Assembly: GCA_965200005.1 (NCBI GenBank)
Contig: OZ241331.1
Location: forward strand, 2,666,001-2,730,000
Source of the DNA: Aldehydirespirator sp965200005
Lineage (GTDB): Bacteria; Actinomycetota; Acidimicrobiia; Acidimicrobiales; Aldehydirespiratoraceae
DNA length: 64,000 nt
Direction: 5' to 3'
Shown here piece by piece: positions 62,939 to 64,000 of the stretch (positions within the stretch are counted from its first letter, which is position 1; each line of letters opens with the position of its first letter). Below the pieces are notes generated by a model, which saw nothing but the letters and a program-made list of their open reading frames with translations, did not search any database and had not been told where the DNA came from. The position numbers were made by a program, and so were the translations under genes.

Positions 62939-62966
62939 TTGACGTTGCGTGATTTTGTGACATAAT
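62939..62966 (+). promoter_or_regulatory. Strong sigma70-type promoter of the SLH protein gene
   Basis: TTGACG (62939-62944) and CATAAT (62961-62966) are separated by 16 bp. The ATG at 62974 lies seven bases after the -10 box, so the transcript should be leaderless or nearly so. No ribosome site is present, which fits. Confidence 0.7.
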
Positions 62967-62973
62967 CGTCGCC

Positions 62974-64000
62974 ATGTTTGCGCTGACCCCCCCCCCGGAG
63001 AGTTAACGATCATCATCTGAGCCGCCTTAGGGCTTGTCTCGTTGTGAGTCTTGCTTTGATGCTCGCGGCGACAACTACAGCGGTTGTTCAAGCACAGGAT
63101 TCATCAGGGTTCGCTGATGTGGATCCCAACAGTGTCCACGCACCAGCTATCAACGCGCTCGCTGAATCGGGTGTGATCGCGGGCACGGAATGCGCTGAGG
63201 GTCAGATTTGTCCTGATGAACCGTTTCTGCGTTGGACCATGGCCGTATGGATGATCCGTGCCCTGGATTTGGAACCGTCTTCGGAACCGAACAGCTTTAG
63301 TGACATTGATCCTGGGGAGTGGTGGGCACCATATGTGCAACGCCTCTCAGAAATCGGAGTCACCAAAGGCTGCAGAACAAACCCAGCCCGCTACTGCCCC
63401 AACCGGGCAGTAGCACGAGCCGAAATGGCCAGCTTCCTAGCCAGAGCCTTTCAACTCGAAGCAGCCACTGACCAACCCTTCACAGATGTCAACACAGATG
63501 ACACACACGCAACCAACATCGCAGCCCTAGCCAAATCACGAATCACAGCAGGCTGCAAAACAAACCCAAACCGCTACTGCCCCAACCGAACAGTCACCAA
63601 CGCAGAAATGGCAAGCTTCCTCGCCCGAGCAACCAAACAAATCCCCCTACCAGAACAACCAACTGACGACACTCTAACCGCGGAGAATCCTCTAGTCTCC
63701 GATTACGAGCTAGAAGACTGTACCGAAGTCTTTGCAGGTAGATGCGATCTAGATGGAGTCCACTTCTGTTATGTCATCCCTGATGGCTGGATGGAATGTG
63801 AGAATCAACCCTCTGGGGACTCATGCTTATACGACGACTCTAATCCCCTCCACTTCCAAGGAAGCGTTGCGAGTGGACTACAAGAGAACACAGTAACGCT
63901 ATTGGCAGGAAGCACTTATAGGGTCGAAACTTGTCTCGTCGACAACGATGCGTTTAACGGAGCAGCAGCAGCCTTCTCCTTTTACATGGTGCCTCTTGAT
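62974..64000 (+). CDS. SLH-repeat surface protein, frame broken at a C10 tract, runs off right edge
   Basis: ATG 62974 starts MFALTPP and reaches TAA 63004 because ten Cs (62987-62996) put it out of frame. With nine Cs the frame continues as a signal peptide (LRACLVVSLALMLAATTTAV then VQAQ) and three S-layer-homology-like repeats: FADVDPNSVHAPAINALAES, FSDIDPGEWWAPYVQRLSEI (with CRTNPARYCPNRAVARAEMA) and FTDVNTDDTHATNIAALAKS (with RYCPNRTVTNAEMASFL). A Cys-rich domain begins near 63700 and continues past the edge. A downstream in-frame GTG (63044) would lack a normal signal-peptide N-region. The protein probably binds cell-wall polymers at the surface. Confidence 0.85.
62987..62996 (+). repeat. 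C10 homopolymer near the 5' end of the SLH gene
   Basis: Ten consecutive Cs follow CTGA thirteen bases into the coding region. A -1 or +2 change would restore the frame. It may be a phase-variation tract or a homopolymer sequencing error. Confidence 0.6.

Noticed and set aside
1..64000. CRISPR arrays, rRNA genes, prophage structural genes
   Set aside because: None were seen: no regularly spaced repeats, no 16S/23S signatures, and no capsid, portal or tail proteins.

Overview
The window reads as chromosomal DNA of an actinobacterium, most likely of the class Acidimicrobiia. The lineage call is inference from gene content: an F420-type LLM oxidoreductase, many CaiB/BaiF CoA-transferases and acyl-CoA dehydrogenases, a DUF222/13E12-type HNH gene behind a LexA-like box, RCC1-type repeat lipoproteins, and an SLH-repeat surface protein with 'RYCPNR...AEMASFLARA' repeats. 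Base composition is moderately GC-rich, with AT-richer islands around 9.8-10.7, 28.7-28.9, 37-42 and 57-58 kb.

Layout. 1-1584 (minus) is the N-terminal half of a DISARM-type DrmD helicase running off the left edge. 1.9-6.4 kb is a proV-proW-proX glycine-betaine/proline uptake operon, followed by an unknown protein, an M19 dipeptidase and a second unknown protein in one overlapping unit. 9.8-10.9 kb holds a DUF4268 gene starting directly at the end of a tRNA-Pro. 10.9-26 kb is mostly housekeeping: SpoIIE-type phosphatase, der, a VOC protein, a broken pseudokinase, rsmE-dnaJ-hrcA, lepA, rpsT, holA, comEC-comEA and a thioredoxin/TPR protein. 25.9-36.7 kb mixes a tRNA-Ala and metabolic genes (F420 oxidoreductase, FAD oxidase, CoA-transferase, 3-hydroxyisobutyrate dehydrogenase-like, phosphotransferase, aromatic amino-acid decarboxylase, enoyl-CoA hydratase, HpcH aldolase) with an isolated AAA ATPase behind an AT-rich operator-like region.

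37-42.3 kb is an accessory island. An AbiE toxin-antitoxin pair has its toxin cut by a 2682-bp IS1595-family element. The element has perfect 23-bp terminal inverted repeats and carries a transposase, a 45-aa ORF and a DNA methyltransferase-HNH fusion. A DUF6339-like gene follows. 42.4-49.4 kb is a tightly packed CoA-thioester catabolic operon (two CoA-transferases, two acyl-CoA dehydrogenases, a MaoC hydratase) plus a membrane molybdopterin oxidoreductase. 49.5-57 kb has xylose genes (xylB, xylA), an RCC1-repeat lipoprotein, a cytochrome c/copper monooxygenase-like protein and a ROK sugar kinase. 56.8-58.3 kb is a mosaic of duplicated gene ends around a small membrane protein and a CopG/Doc toxin-antitoxin pair. 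Two more acyl-CoA dehydrogenases, the DUF222-HNH gene and the SLH protein, which runs off the right edge, complete the window.

Most notable points: (1) two genes, the IS-borne methyltransferase and the SLH surface protein, have long G8/C10 tracts just after the start codon that leave them one base out of frame, which means either phase variation or homopolymer sequencing error; (2) the IS1595 element has an unusual cargo and reads in frame from the broken AbiEii; (3) an in-frame TGA splits a pseudokinase; (4) the IS transposase and the DUF222-HNH gene share an 18-bp leader motif at identical distance from ATG; (5) repeated gene 3' ends mark cassette insertions. All calls are from reading the sequence and from family knowledge; no database search was run.
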